From an uncultured Chitinophagales bacterium (GTDB lineage Bacteria; Bacteroidota; Bacteroidia; Chitinophagales; Chitinophagaceae): a stretch of 8,941 nt of DNA. The stretch is from assembly GCA_946886475.1 (NCBI GenBank), contig CAMPIQ010000148.1, positions 1-8,941 of the forward strand, written 5' to 3'. The translations under genes were made by a program, and so were the position numbers. Below, in pieces: positions 1-6,553 of this stretch (the stretch's first letter is position 1; every line of letters starts with the position of its first letter). The notes beneath the pieces are model-generated. The model saw only the letters and a list, made by a program, of their open reading frames with translations, was not told where the DNA came from and did not search any database.

Positions 1-1
1 T

Positions 2-190
2 GATACAGCTTCCTTCTTTAGTTTTTATGATATCACTGAAAAATTCGCGATCGTTATAGGATTGCTGAGTTTTGGATTAATTGAAGGCATTACCCATTCC
101 ATGCGTAATTCCCTTCTTGCGCTCATCCTTTTCTTTGTACTTGGTTTCATTATGTTATTATTAACGGCACGGGCACAGAAAAACAATTAA
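2..190 (+). CDS. C-terminal end of a UMF1-family MFS transporter (partial)
   Basis: The gene enters from the left edge, so only the last 62 residues are visible, ending in TAA. They contain a short loop rich in Phe (ASFFSFYDITEKF), a hydrophobic helix (about IVIGLLSFGLIEGI), a basic turn (HSMRNS) and a final hydrophobic helix (ALILFFVLGFIMLLL) with a short polar tail. This loop-helix-turn-helix pattern resembles the last two membrane segments of the UMF1/Atg22-like branch of the major facilitator superfamily that is common in Bacteroidota. The substrate of these bacterial proteins is not known to me. The stop is one base before the next ATG, so the two genes are almost certainly co-transcribed. 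The family call rests on a short tail and could shift to another MFS group. Confidence 0.6.
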   Translation, partial: DTASFFSFYDITEKFAIVIGLLSFGLIEGITHSMRNSLLALILFFVLGFIMLLLTARAQKNN

Positions 191-191
191 G

Positions 192-1058
192 ATGAATTTA
201 TATAGCATTAATACAGGTTACTTCAAATTGGATGGCGGCGCCATGTTTGGCGTTGTTCCCAAAAGCATCTGGAATAAAATAAATCCGGCCGATGAAAATA
301 ATCTTTGTTCCTGGGCACTCAGGAGCCTGCTGATAGAGGATGGCGACCGCCTGATTTTAATTGATAATGGATTAGGCGATAAACAGGATCAGAAATTCTT
401 CGCACATTATCATTTACATGGTGAAGACAGCCTCGACAAATCGCTTGCAAAACATGGCTTTCACAAAAAGGATATCACAGATGTTCTGCTGACCCATTTA
501 CATTTTGACCATTGTGGCGGATCAATTGTGCGCAAAGGAAATAAACTGGTGCCGGCATTTGAAAATGCCAGGTATTGGAGCAATGCACAACACTGGGACT
601 GGGCCGTACACCCAAATGACAGGGAGAAGGCATCTTTTTTAAAGGAAAATATTCTTCCGGTCCAGGAAAGTGGCCAGCTGAATTTTGTTGTACTTACGCA
701 AACTGAATCGCCATCATTGGTTTTAGAAACCGCGGCCTTCACAGATTCCATTTCTTTGAGAATGGTTAACGGCCATACGCAATCCATGATGTTGCCACAA
801 ATAAGATATAAGGATAAAACCATTGTTTACATGGCTGACCTTTTGCCTTCTGCCGGACACATTCCTATTCCTTATGTAATGGCTTACGATATGTTTCCGC
901 TAACCACCCTAAATGAAAAGAAAATGTTCCTGAAAGAAGCCGTGGAAAATAATTTTATATTATTCTTTGAGCACGATGCTTCAATGGAATGCTGTACCCT
1001 GCAACAAACAGAAAAAGGAGTGAGAATGGAAAATTCATTCCGTCTGGAAGAACTTTAA
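192..1058 (+). CDS. MBL-fold metallo-hydrolase, lactonase-like
   Basis: This is a complete 288-residue cytosolic metallo-beta-lactamase-fold protein with no signal peptide. The full dinuclear zinc ligand set is visible: the HxHxDH motif at residues 102-107 (THLHFDHCGG), His195 in NGHTQS, Asp216 in MADLLPS, and His261 in FFEHDAS. The order and the spacing of the last three ligands resemble the N-acyl-homoserine lactonase-like branch of the superfamily (AiiA type), so hydrolysis of a lactone or another ester is the best guess. The superfamily is too diverse for a substrate to be named. It starts one base after the stop of the MFS transporter gene, which suggests coupled expression and perhaps a shared small-molecule pathway. 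No Shine-Dalgarno sequence precedes the ATG. It converges on the next gene with a 16-bp gap and no obvious terminator hairpin. Confidence 0.85.
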   Translation: MNLYSINTGYFKLDGGAMFGVVPKSIWNKINPADENNLCSWALRSLLIEDGDRLILIDNGLGDKQDQKFFAHYHLHGEDSLDKSLAKHGFHKKDITDVLLTHLHFDHCGGSIVRKGNKLVPAFENARYWSNAQHWDWAVHPNDREKASFLKENILPVQESGQLNFVVLTQTESPSLVLETAAFTDSISLRMVNGHTQSMMLPQIRYKDKTIVYMADLLPSAGHIPIPYVMAYDMFPLTTLNEKKMFLKEAVENNFILFFEHDASMECCTLQQTEKGVRMENSFRLEEL

Positions 1059-1074
1059 ACCTTTAACCTGAATC

Positions 1075-1866
1075 CTATTTCAACACCTCCAAAGGATACC
1101 TCAGATTCTTATACCCCATCATATCAACTTTAATACTGCCGATCAGTATCCGGCTTTCGATCCGTACAGGCAGGCGGTTGGCATCATCACTCACCCAAAC
1201 CGTCATGTTTTCGCCACCCGAAAAAATGGTTCCTTCAACAAGCAGGGGTTTGAATTTAATGGCGTTGAATTTCCCATAACGCGTTTGCACCTGTTCTTTT
1301 CCCATATAACGGACATATAAAGGATGTACTTCATTTTCCAGGAACATCTGGAAAGGGATCTTATCGCCTTTTTTGTACTTATTAAAATCTATATTCCTGG
1401 CATAGTAAACAGAACTCAGAACATCCTGTACACAGGCAGGCACTTTATACTGTGCGCTGTCGGTGGTTGCAATTTGTTTATCCTGGTTAAAGCTTACGGT
1501 TTCCTTTTTCCTTGTATTGCCTTCTTCCACTTCGCGGTAAAATTTCAAAGGGAGCATGGAGGATGTATCAATATAAGTTTCATAGCGGTCGCGAACCCTG
1601 TAGATCCAGTCGTATTTACTATTTGAGCGGCCGGTTCCTGTTATATGATAAACAACTTTTCCATTTAACTTGTCAATCGAAGTAGAAAAGGCAGCAGAAC
1701 CTGCATTCACATACATGCCGGCAACATTATAATACACAATAAAACCAATCTGCTCGCCATGCTGAGTAGTACTGTTCTTTATTCCGCAAAAATCATTTTG
1801 CGCTTGAGCATGTACATTGGCAAGCATCAACAGGATACAGGCAGGAATAAATTTAAATTTGTTCAT
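1075..1866 (-). CDS. Secreted DUF3108-type protein
   Basis: A 263-residue protein with a clear Sec signal peptide (basic MNKFKF, hydrophobic core to about residue 18, likely cleavage after an AQA at 20-22), so it should sit in the periplasm or outer envelope. The mature part is predicted to be mostly beta-strand and fits the DUF3108 family. Features include GEQIGFIVYYNVAGMYVNAGSA near the N terminus, KVVYHITGTGRS, a DRYETYID segment, and a late GxxxTVWVSDDANRLPVRIES stretch. The last resembles the strand-turn often seen where lipid- or polymer-binding beta folds close. Its function is unknown. The ATG lies inside the upstream membrane-protein gene, overlapping it by 14 bp, so it is probably translationally coupled to it and may act in the same envelope process. 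No Cys directly follows the signal peptide, so it is not an obvious lipoprotein. Confidence 0.75.
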   Translation of the reverse strand: MNKFKFIPACILLMLANVHAQAQNDFCGIKNSTTQHGEQIGFIVYYNVAGMYVNAGSAAFSTSIDKLNGKVVYHITGTGRSNSKYDWIYRVRDRYETYIDTSSMLPLKFYREVEEGNTRKKETVSFNQDKQIATTDSAQYKVPACVQDVLSSVYYARNIDFNKYKKGDKIPFQMFLENEVHPLYVRYMGKEQVQTRYGKFNAIKFKPLLVEGTIFSGGENMTVWVSDDANRLPVRIESRILIGSIKVDMMGYKNLRYPLEVLK

Positions 1867-2848
1867 TCTTTTTTTTAAAAACCCTCAGGTTCAGGATCAG
1901 CAGACTGCCTGCAATGGCAGGTAAAATTAAATTAATGAACCAGACCGTAACAGATGTTAAGCTGATACCAAGCAAATTAACTGAGAACAAACCCACCAGC
2001 TGGATGCTGACCTCATTTCTTAATCCCACTTCCACCAGTGCAATGGAAGGGATAACTGACATGGCCAGCAATACAACACTCATTACAGACATGATAGTGA
2101 CAGTATCTACGTTCACTTCAAATAATTTAAACAGCAAAAAGTACTGAATAAGAAAAATAAAATACCTGATCAACGACAGGAAAATCAATCTTAACAAAAG
2201 CTGAGCATGGAATAGCTTCAATGCTTCTACCAGGTAAAGATATCTTTCGGCCCTTATCCATCTTCTGAACAATTTTACTACGCCGGAAACATTGAAAAAT
2301 ATCAAAGAAATGATCACTCCTGCTATAATCACCCCATAGAGAATGAACTGGTACCAGATCCTTATTCCTTCAATCTGGCTGATAAGCTGATTCTTTAACA
2401 GGATCATTCCAATTATTCCGGCAAATATGGTAACCAGAAGCTGCGCCATACTGGCAACAACGGTAACGGAAATGATCCGCAAACGGCTACCTTCGGGCAT
2501 ATACAGCATCCGGCCAACGTATTCTCCTATCCTGTTTGGCATGGTAACAGAAATGGAAACGCCCGACAACACAGCTTTAAAAGCAAGCATAAACCGGATA
2601 GGATACGTAGTATTCACTGAAATTTTCCACTTGAATGCTTCCAGTCCCCAGTTCACAGGTATAAGAAAAATAGCGCCTGCCAGGTAAACTATCTTAAAAG
2701 AACTGAACGACTGCTTTATCTGCTGCCATGAAGTTTCAAGATGTGGTTGTTTTATGATCTGCTGATAGATGGAAAATGCAAGCCAGGCAAACAATAAAGG
2801 ACCCAGGAAATAATTGATAAAGATTTTGATATTTTTGTTCAGCTGCAT
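1853..2848 (-). CDS. LPG-synthase-TM / flippase-like integral membrane protein
   Basis: A 331-residue inner-membrane protein with about eight hydrophobic segments (roughly residues 8-31, 52-70, 85-102, 124-151, 166-190, 219-243, 247-275 and 281-321). It carries the family's conserved cytosolic-side motif MPNRIGEYVGR at 103-113, which corresponds to the P-x-R-x-GE motif of the lysylphosphatidylglycerol synthase transmembrane region (UPF0104/AglD-like), and a matching PSIALVEVGLR at 267-277. The C-terminal aminoacyl-transferase domain of MprF is absent, so this is a stand-alone membrane module of the sort proposed to flip or handle lipid-linked intermediates. The actual substrate is unknown. 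Its start is 23 bp from the divergent ruvC start. GGAGGTGG lies upstream of the ATG but about 18 nt away, farther than a usual Shine-Dalgarno site. The downstream DUF3108 gene overlaps it by 14 bp. Confidence 0.8.
   Translation of the reverse strand: MQLNKNIKIFINYFLGPLLFAWLAFSIYQQIIKQPHLETSWQQIKQSFSSFKIVYLAGAIFLIPVNWGLEAFKWKISVNTTYPIRFMLAFKAVLSGVSISVTMPNRIGEYVGRMLYMPEGSRLRIISVTVVASMAQLLVTIFAGIIGMILLKNQLISQIEGIRIWYQFILYGVIIAGVIISLIFFNVSGVVKLFRRWIRAERYLYLVEALKLFHAQLLLRLIFLSLIRYFIFLIQYFLLFKLFEVNVDTVTIMSVMSVVLLAMSVIPSIALVEVGLRNEVSIQLVGLFSVNLLGISLTSVTVWFINLILPAIAGSLLILNLRVFKKKNEQI
2830..2837 (+). promoter_or_regulatory. Possible -7 box for ruvC
   Basis: TATTTTTG matches the Bacteroidota -7 consensus TAnnTTTG and lies about 34 nt upstream of the proposed ruvC start, inside the first codons of the divergent membrane-protein gene. 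A TTG occurs at 2814-2816, but the gap to the box is 13 bp, shorter than the usual spacing to the -33 element. The match is to a short AT-rich motif and could be chance. Confidence 0.25.
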
Positions 2849-2871
2849 GTGCAGTAAAAATAACCACCTCC

Positions 2872-3441
2872 TTGCAAAAGCCAGTGATAATATTGGGTAT
2901 TGATCCGGGAACCCTTGTAATGGGTTATAGTGTAATTGAAGCGCATAAAAATCAATTCATCATCAGGACAATTGATGTGCTCAGGCTTTCTTCAAAAAAA
3001 GATCATTACCAGCGATTACAATTGATCCATAAAAGGATCTCCGAACTGGTGGATGAATTTTCACCAGATGAATTTGCTATTGAAGCACCCTTCTTTGGAA
3101 AAAATGTTCAAAGTATGCTGAAGCTGGGAAGGGCCCAGGGCGTGGCTATAGCAGCTGCCATGAATAAAAACATACCCGTAACCGAATATGCACCTAAAAA
3201 AGTAAAACAATCTATCACGGGTAATGGAAATGCAGATAAGGACCAGGTATGGAAAATGTTGCAAAGAATAACCGCACTTCCTGACAAACCAAAATTCTAT
3301 GATGCCACAGATGCACTGGCAGTAGCCATTTGCCACCATTACGGAAGCAGGAGTATAGAAAAAATGCCGGGAGCAAAAAAATCAAAATCAAAAAGCGGCT
3401 GGGAACAATTCATTGCAAACAATCAACACCGGGTAGGTTAA
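2872..3441 (+). CDS. ruvC: Holliday junction resolvase RuvC
   Basis: RuvC is the dimeric endonuclease that cuts Holliday junctions symmetrically in the RuvABC pathway of recombination and repair. The four acidic catalytic residues are all present: Asp11 in GIDPGT, Glu71 in FAIEAPFFGKN, and Asp144 and Asp147 in YDATDALA. The Phe pair after the Glu matches the base-stacking position of the family. The length of 189 residues is normal, with a Lys/Ser-rich tail (about 166-176) as in other Bacteroidota members. There is no ATG upstream in frame before a stop. The best start is TTG at 2872, giving MQKPVIILGIDPGT; the alternative is GTG at 2884, giving MIILGIDPGT, which resembles the E. coli N terminus. 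No ruvA or ruvB is in view. It is divergent from the membrane gene and convergent with the HIT gene (28-bp gap). Confidence 0.95.
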   Translation: MQKPVIILGIDPGTLVMGYSVIEAHKNQFIIRTIDVLRLSSKKDHYQRLQLIHKRISELVDEFSPDEFAIEAPFFGKNVQSMLKLGRAQGVAIAAAMNKNIPVTEYAPKKVKQSITGNGNADKDQVWKMLQRITALPDKPKFYDATDALAVAICHHYGSRSIEKMPGAKKSKSKSGWEQFIANNQHRVG

Positions 3442-3469
3442 CTTATTTATCCGTTCATCAGTTCACTGG

Positions 3470-3859
3470 TCACAGATGCTCCAGCAACCTTGACTGCACC
3501 CGCTTCAATTCTTCATCGGACAACTTCATTTTTGGTTGCGTGAAATTCAGGTCATTGGCTGTGTTGACAGGTATCAGGTGCATATGCGCATGAGGAACTT
3601 CTATTCCAACCACACTAATGCCGCACCGGTTGCACCTGAATGCCTTTTCAATAGCTTTAGCAATTGGTTTGGCAAACACCAGCATTTCAGATAAATAAGC
3701 GTCATCAAGATCAAACAAATTGTCTGTCTCATTTTTCGGGATGACCAGCGTATGGCCTTCCCTTAATGGAAATATGTCCAGAAAGGCATAGAACTTTTCA
3801 TTCTCTGCAATTTTATACCCCGGGATTTCTCCTGAAATGATCTTCGAAAATATGGTCAT
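3470..3859 (-). CDS. HIT-family nucleotide hydrolase
   Basis: A 129-residue histidine-triad protein. The signature HxHxHxx is at residues 90-96 (PHAHMHLIP), with His92 as the expected nucleophile that forms the nucleotidyl intermediate. The N-terminal half shows the usual order FSKIISGEIPGYKI, then FLDIFPLREGHTLVIPK. Members hydrolyse nucleoside 5'-phosphoramidates or dinucleoside polyphosphates in the cytosol; the physiological substrate here is unknown. Instead of the common AGQ-V segment before the triad it has VVGIEV, a form I associate with Bacteroidota homologues. A CxxC (Cys76, Cys79) lies before the triad but lacks the N-terminal CxxC partner of zinc-binding HIT proteins. The gene lies downstream of greA on the same strand. 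Its ATG has no Shine-Dalgarno site, and an inverted repeat ends 8 nt upstream. Confidence 0.9.
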   Translation of the reverse strand: MTIFSKIISGEIPGYKIAENEKFYAFLDIFPLREGHTLVIPKNETDNLFDLDDAYLSEMLVFAKPIAKAIEKAFRCNRCGISVVGIEVPHAHMHLIPVNTANDLNFTQPKMKLSDEELKRVQSRLLEHL

Positions 3860-3867
3860 GGGAGTTT

Positions 3868-3953
3868 GTTGAATGATGTGATCATGAAATTACAAACAGT
3901 GAGGCATAAATCAATTATATGGTTTATGCAGGTTCACCATCACATCATTCAAC
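3868..3953. repeat. Nested inverted repeat between greA and the HIT gene
   Basis: The outer arms are a perfect 15-bp inverted repeat, GTTGAATGATGTGAT at 3868-3882 and its reverse complement at 3939-3953. After two non-matching positions the pairing continues for four more (TGAA/TTCA). Inside sits a second inverted repeat, GCATAAA at 3904-3910 with TTTATGC at 3923-3929. The element fills most of the 101-bp gap and, read on the minus strand, ends 8 nt before the HIT start codon. It has no long T-run, so it does not look like a standard terminator. It could be an RNA structure controlling HIT translation or mRNA decay, or a small palindromic extragenic repeat. Confidence 0.75.
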
Positions 3954-3960
3954 TAACAGT

Positions 3961-4434
3961 TTAAAGAGAAATATCCTCAACCTTGAATTTGATCAAACCG
4001 GCCGGAGCGGTTACCTCGGCAACTTCACCAATGTGTTTGCCAAGCAGGCCCTTTCCTATTGGAGAAGTATAGGATATTTTGCCGGCTTTGAGATCGGCTT
4101 CCTTTTCGCTAACAATCTGGTAGGTTACCTGCTTTTTGGTATTCATATTTGTTACTTTAACCTTGGTTAAAATAGAAACTTTGCTGGTATCAATTGTAGC
4201 CTCATCAATAATGCGTGCAGTTGCAATCTGTCCTTCAAGATTTGCAATCTTTGCTTCCAGTAAACCCTGTGCTTCTTTGGCAGCATCATATTCTGCATTT
4301 TCCTTCAGGTCGCCTTTTTCTCTTGCCTCAGCAATTGCCCTGGAGGCCGCAGGACGCTCAACAGATCTCAGCTGCTGCAACTCCGACTTCATTTGCTCAA
4401 GGGTTTCTTTGGTCACGTATTGTATTCCACTCAT
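3961..4434 (-). CDS. greA: Transcription elongation factor GreA
   Basis: GreA enters the secondary channel of backtracked RNA polymerase and stimulates cleavage of the 3' end of the RNA so elongation can resume. The 157 residues match the family length. The N-terminal coiled-coil hairpin spans about residues 8-76, with the acidic tip GDLKENAEYDAAKE at 41-54, where Asp42 and Glu45 correspond to the catalytic-tip acids. The C-terminal FKBP-like domain includes YTSPIGKGLLGKHIGEV at 122-138. This gene has a good ribosome binding site, AAGGAG at 4440-4445, five bases from the ATG, which is unusual among the genes of this window. It follows the terminator of the large secreted-protein gene, so it should have its own promoter in 4435-4556, although I see no convincing -7 box. 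HIT lies downstream. Confidence 0.96.
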   Translation of the reverse strand: MSGIQYVTKETLEQMKSELQQLRSVERPAASRAIAEAREKGDLKENAEYDAAKEAQGLLEAKIANLEGQIATARIIDEATIDTSKVSILTKVKVTNMNTKKQVTYQIVSEKEADLKAGKISYTSPIGKGLLGKHIGEVAEVTAPAGLIKFKVEDISL

Positions 4435-4439
4435 AAGTA

Positions 4440-4445
4440 CTCCTT
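4440..4445 (-). promoter_or_regulatory. Strong Shine-Dalgarno site of greA
   Basis: Read on the minus strand this is AAGGAG with five bases before the greA ATG. It is the only well-spaced, near-consensus ribosome binding site I see in the window and it fixes the greA start. Confidence 0.7.
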
Positions 4446-4459
4446 TTTAGGGATAAATG

Positions 4460-4499
4460 AAAAAAATAGCAACGCTTCGGTATTGAACCAAAGCGTTGC
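4460..4499 (-). terminator. Rho-independent terminator of the large T9SS gene
   Basis: On the minus strand, GCAACGCTT (4499-4491) pairs perfectly with AAGCGTTGC (4477-4469). The pairing continues past one mismatch into GGT/ACC with a five-base loop, and the hairpin is followed by TA and seven Ts (4466-4460). It lies about 57 bp past the stop of the secreted-protein gene and just upstream of greA, separating the two transcription units. Confidence 0.85.
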
Positions 4500-4556
4500 C
4501 TCATAAAAGTAAAGATAATTATTATTGGTAAATGAACGAGTCTGCCCTTAAATTAG

Positions 4557-6506
4557 TTAGTTTCCCGATATAAGCACCTTTTGGCGAACAACTTTGTGAC
4601 TCGATTTGATTTCAATGATATAGATGCCATCCTGCCATTGACCGGTGTTGAGTTTCCAGCTGTTTATTCCTTTCTGAAGGTCCATATCATTTGATTTTAC
4701 AAGCACCCCGGTACTGTTATAGATCTCAATCCTGGCTTCGGCATTCTGATCATTGATATAATCGATCTGCAGCCAGTTCTTTGCGGGGTTTGGAAACACT
4801 CTGACGCCTTCATTCGGCTTCAGCACCAGCTTTGTGGTATTGGAATATTGAACCGATCCGTTTTCCATAACGGTTTTCAGTCTGTAATAAACATATGGAC
4901 TGAAAAGCGCGGACACATCATCGCCAAAGTTGTAGGTGTTATCAGAAACTGAAGGATTAGTTACCTGCACCTTTGCTAAAGATTCAAAATTTCTACCATC
5001 AAGACTTCTTTCAACATAAAAATATCTGGTGGTATTATTTGACATGGTTAACCAGGAAAGTTGTGATTTATTTTTTACAAGCTCACCTTTAAAATAACCA
5101 AGCTTGCTGGACATGGGGATACAGGAGGCATCAAAAATAACCATAACTGTATCGGCTGCAAAGGGCGTACATCCATCAAGTAATTGTTGTGATACGATAT
5201 AGGTACCCGGCTCGTCAACGGTTATAGATGGCCCTGAAGATGTACCGAAAATATGACCATCCGGGGTTGACCAGGTATAAACAGATGCGGAACTTGGATT
5301 GGTTACATTGATCTCACTCACTCCTTTTACACCACAAAAAATGGGTACGTCAGCCATTGCCTGAACTGCCGGTGCAGTAAAGAAATCAAATGGCCCTATA
5401 AAATCTTTTAACTCTGAACTGAATGAAGTTGAAGTTCTGGTTTTCACCAATATTCTTCTGAATGGAAGTCCGCAGGCACTGCCACCCAATAAGGTCATTG
5501 GATCAAGTCCCAGTTTGGTAAGATTTACTGAGAATTCCATGAATTGCCTGGATGCATAGGTGGTTTTCAGGTTATTTCCACCATCAATAAATCCATAGGG
5601 ACCGGCCCAGGTATTGTTTCCACTTTGCAAACCTGTATAATAATCACCGGCTGTTTTCGGGCGGATATTGGCATAGCCAAATTGCGCACCTGTGCTTGCG
5701 CCAACAAAATCACCTATCCAGTCAAATCCTGAAGGAGTAATGTCCATGGAATTTTTGTCGATCCAGATCCTGGCTTCAATAGCTGTAAGTGAGGAACTGC
5801 TGTATTCGGCAGTAAAGATCACATCACCGGGTGCTATCACATTTCCAAGCTTATCAAATTTCCATGAAGTATGTCCGGCATCCGGACCATAGTTGCTGAA
5901 CGCCCCCGTAGAACGGTTATAAAATATGTCGGTCTGGTATAATTCGAAATCAAAATAACGGTTACCTGTAGTTCCCTGTAATGACATCCCACCCATAAAC
6001 CAGAGTGAATCTGATTTGGAAGATCCGGCTCTTTTTACATGGATCATCATTTCAGCAATATCATTCTTATCAAGCACCGATGTAATACCGCCTTCCCAGT
6101 CAGCAGGGCTGTCGCCATTTTTATTACTTAGCACAAAAGCTGTTGAATCGCCACCGGCCTGACCGTTATAGTCACGGATATAAACCGCATCGATCCACAA
6201 CCTGTTATTGACTATGGAAAATTGGGGTACCCGCATGGTGCGGTAGAAAGGTAATTTTCTAAAATTGGGATCAATGAGATACCTGGCCATCATAGAAGCG
6301 GCACCGGTGGTATCAATTACAAATTGTCCTGTTCCGGGTGAACCGTTGGTGAACCAGTCGTCGTTACCCGACTGCATAAAACCATTATAAAAATTTGCCC
6401 TCAGGTCCGCATCCACTCCAAAGCCGGCTTTAACAACAGGAGTTGTGATCTGGCTTTTAAGTGAAAGGCTGGTTATAAGAGCAAATAGGAGTAGAAATGT
6501 TTTCAT
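4557..6506 (-). CDS. Large secreted protein with T9SS type A sorting domain
   Basis: A 649-residue secreted or surface protein. The start is placed at the ATG giving MKTFLLLFALITSLSLKSQ, a good Sec signal peptide; a TTG seven codons upstream (6527) is less likely. After the signal, residues of about 20-385 form a Gly-, Asn- and aromatic-rich region with no motif I recognise. A PKD/Ig-like segment follows at about 390-460 (Cys391, YTWSTPDG, GTYIVSQ, Cys446), then a fibronectin-III-like module at about 480-562 (LSWLT, YVERSLDGRNFE, YYRLKTV). Last is the Por secretion/T9SS domain at about 568-649 (VRVFPNPAKNWLQIDY ... GIYIIEIKSSHKVVRQKVLI). The protein should be exported by Sec and then through the type IX system to the surface. 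No enzyme active site is evident; adhesion or matrix roles are guesses. It is preceded by a terminator-like hairpin and followed by a clear terminator. Confidence 0.85.
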   Translation of the reverse strand: MKTFLLLFALITSLSLKSQITTPVVKAGFGVDADLRANFYNGFMQSGNDDWFTNGSPGTGQFVIDTTGAASMMARYLIDPNFRKLPFYRTMRVPQFSIVNNRLWIDAVYIRDYNGQAGGDSTAFVLSNKNGDSPADWEGGITSVLDKNDIAEMMIHVKRAGSSKSDSLWFMGGMSLQGTTGNRYFDFELYQTDIFYNRSTGAFSNYGPDAGHTSWKFDKLGNVIAPGDVIFTAEYSSSSLTAIEARIWIDKNSMDITPSGFDWIGDFVGASTGAQFGYANIRPKTAGDYYTGLQSGNNTWAGPYGFIDGGNNLKTTYASRQFMEFSVNLTKLGLDPMTLLGGSACGLPFRRILVKTRTSTSFSSELKDFIGPFDFFTAPAVQAMADVPIFCGVKGVSEINVTNPSSASVYTWSTPDGHIFGTSSGPSITVDEPGTYIVSQQLLDGCTPFAADTVMVIFDASCIPMSSKLGYFKGELVKNKSQLSWLTMSNNTTRYFYVERSLDGRNFESLAKVQVTNPSVSDNTYNFGDDVSALFSPYVYYRLKTVMENGSVQYSNTTKLVLKPNEGVRVFPNPAKNWLQIDYINDQNAEARIEIYNSTGVLVKSNDMDLQKGINSWKLNTGQWQDGIYIIEIKSSHKVVRQKVLISGN

Positions 6507-6525
6507 AGCATAGGTATTGGTTAGC

Positions 6526-6553
6526 AAAAAGGAAACGGGCTATGCCCGTTACC
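6526..6553 (-). terminator. Terminator-like hairpin between the two secreted-protein genes
   Basis: On the minus strand, AACGGGC (6550-6544) and GCCCGTT (6540-6534) form a perfect GC-rich 7-bp stem with a three-base loop, flanked by GG/CC beyond one mismatch and followed by CC and five Ts (6530-6526). It begins right after the stop of the 133-residue gene and ends about 20 nt before the start of the large one. It could end the upstream transcript or let only part of the polymerases through. Confidence 0.7.

Noticed and set aside
461..823. Open frame on the minus strand inside the MBL hydrolase gene (about 120 codons)
   Set aside because: It lies antisense to a gene with a full zinc-ligand set, and its translation looks like random hydrophobic and Cys-rich sequence.
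3330..3593. Plus-strand open frame spanning the ruvC end and the ruvC-HIT gap
   Set aside because: It overlaps the 3' end of ruvC in another frame and runs antisense into the HIT gene, with Lys-rich low-complexity translation. It is a shadow frame.
4136..4450. Open frame on the plus strand opposite greA (about 104 codons)
   Set aside because: It is wholly antisense to a clear greA gene, has no family resemblance and no start signal. It arises from the codon bias of the real gene.
6504..6527. TTG start seven codons upstream for the large T9SS protein
   Set aside because: The ATG at 6506 gives a standard signal peptide starting MKTFLLLF, and the TTG would sit directly on the end of the terminator T-run.
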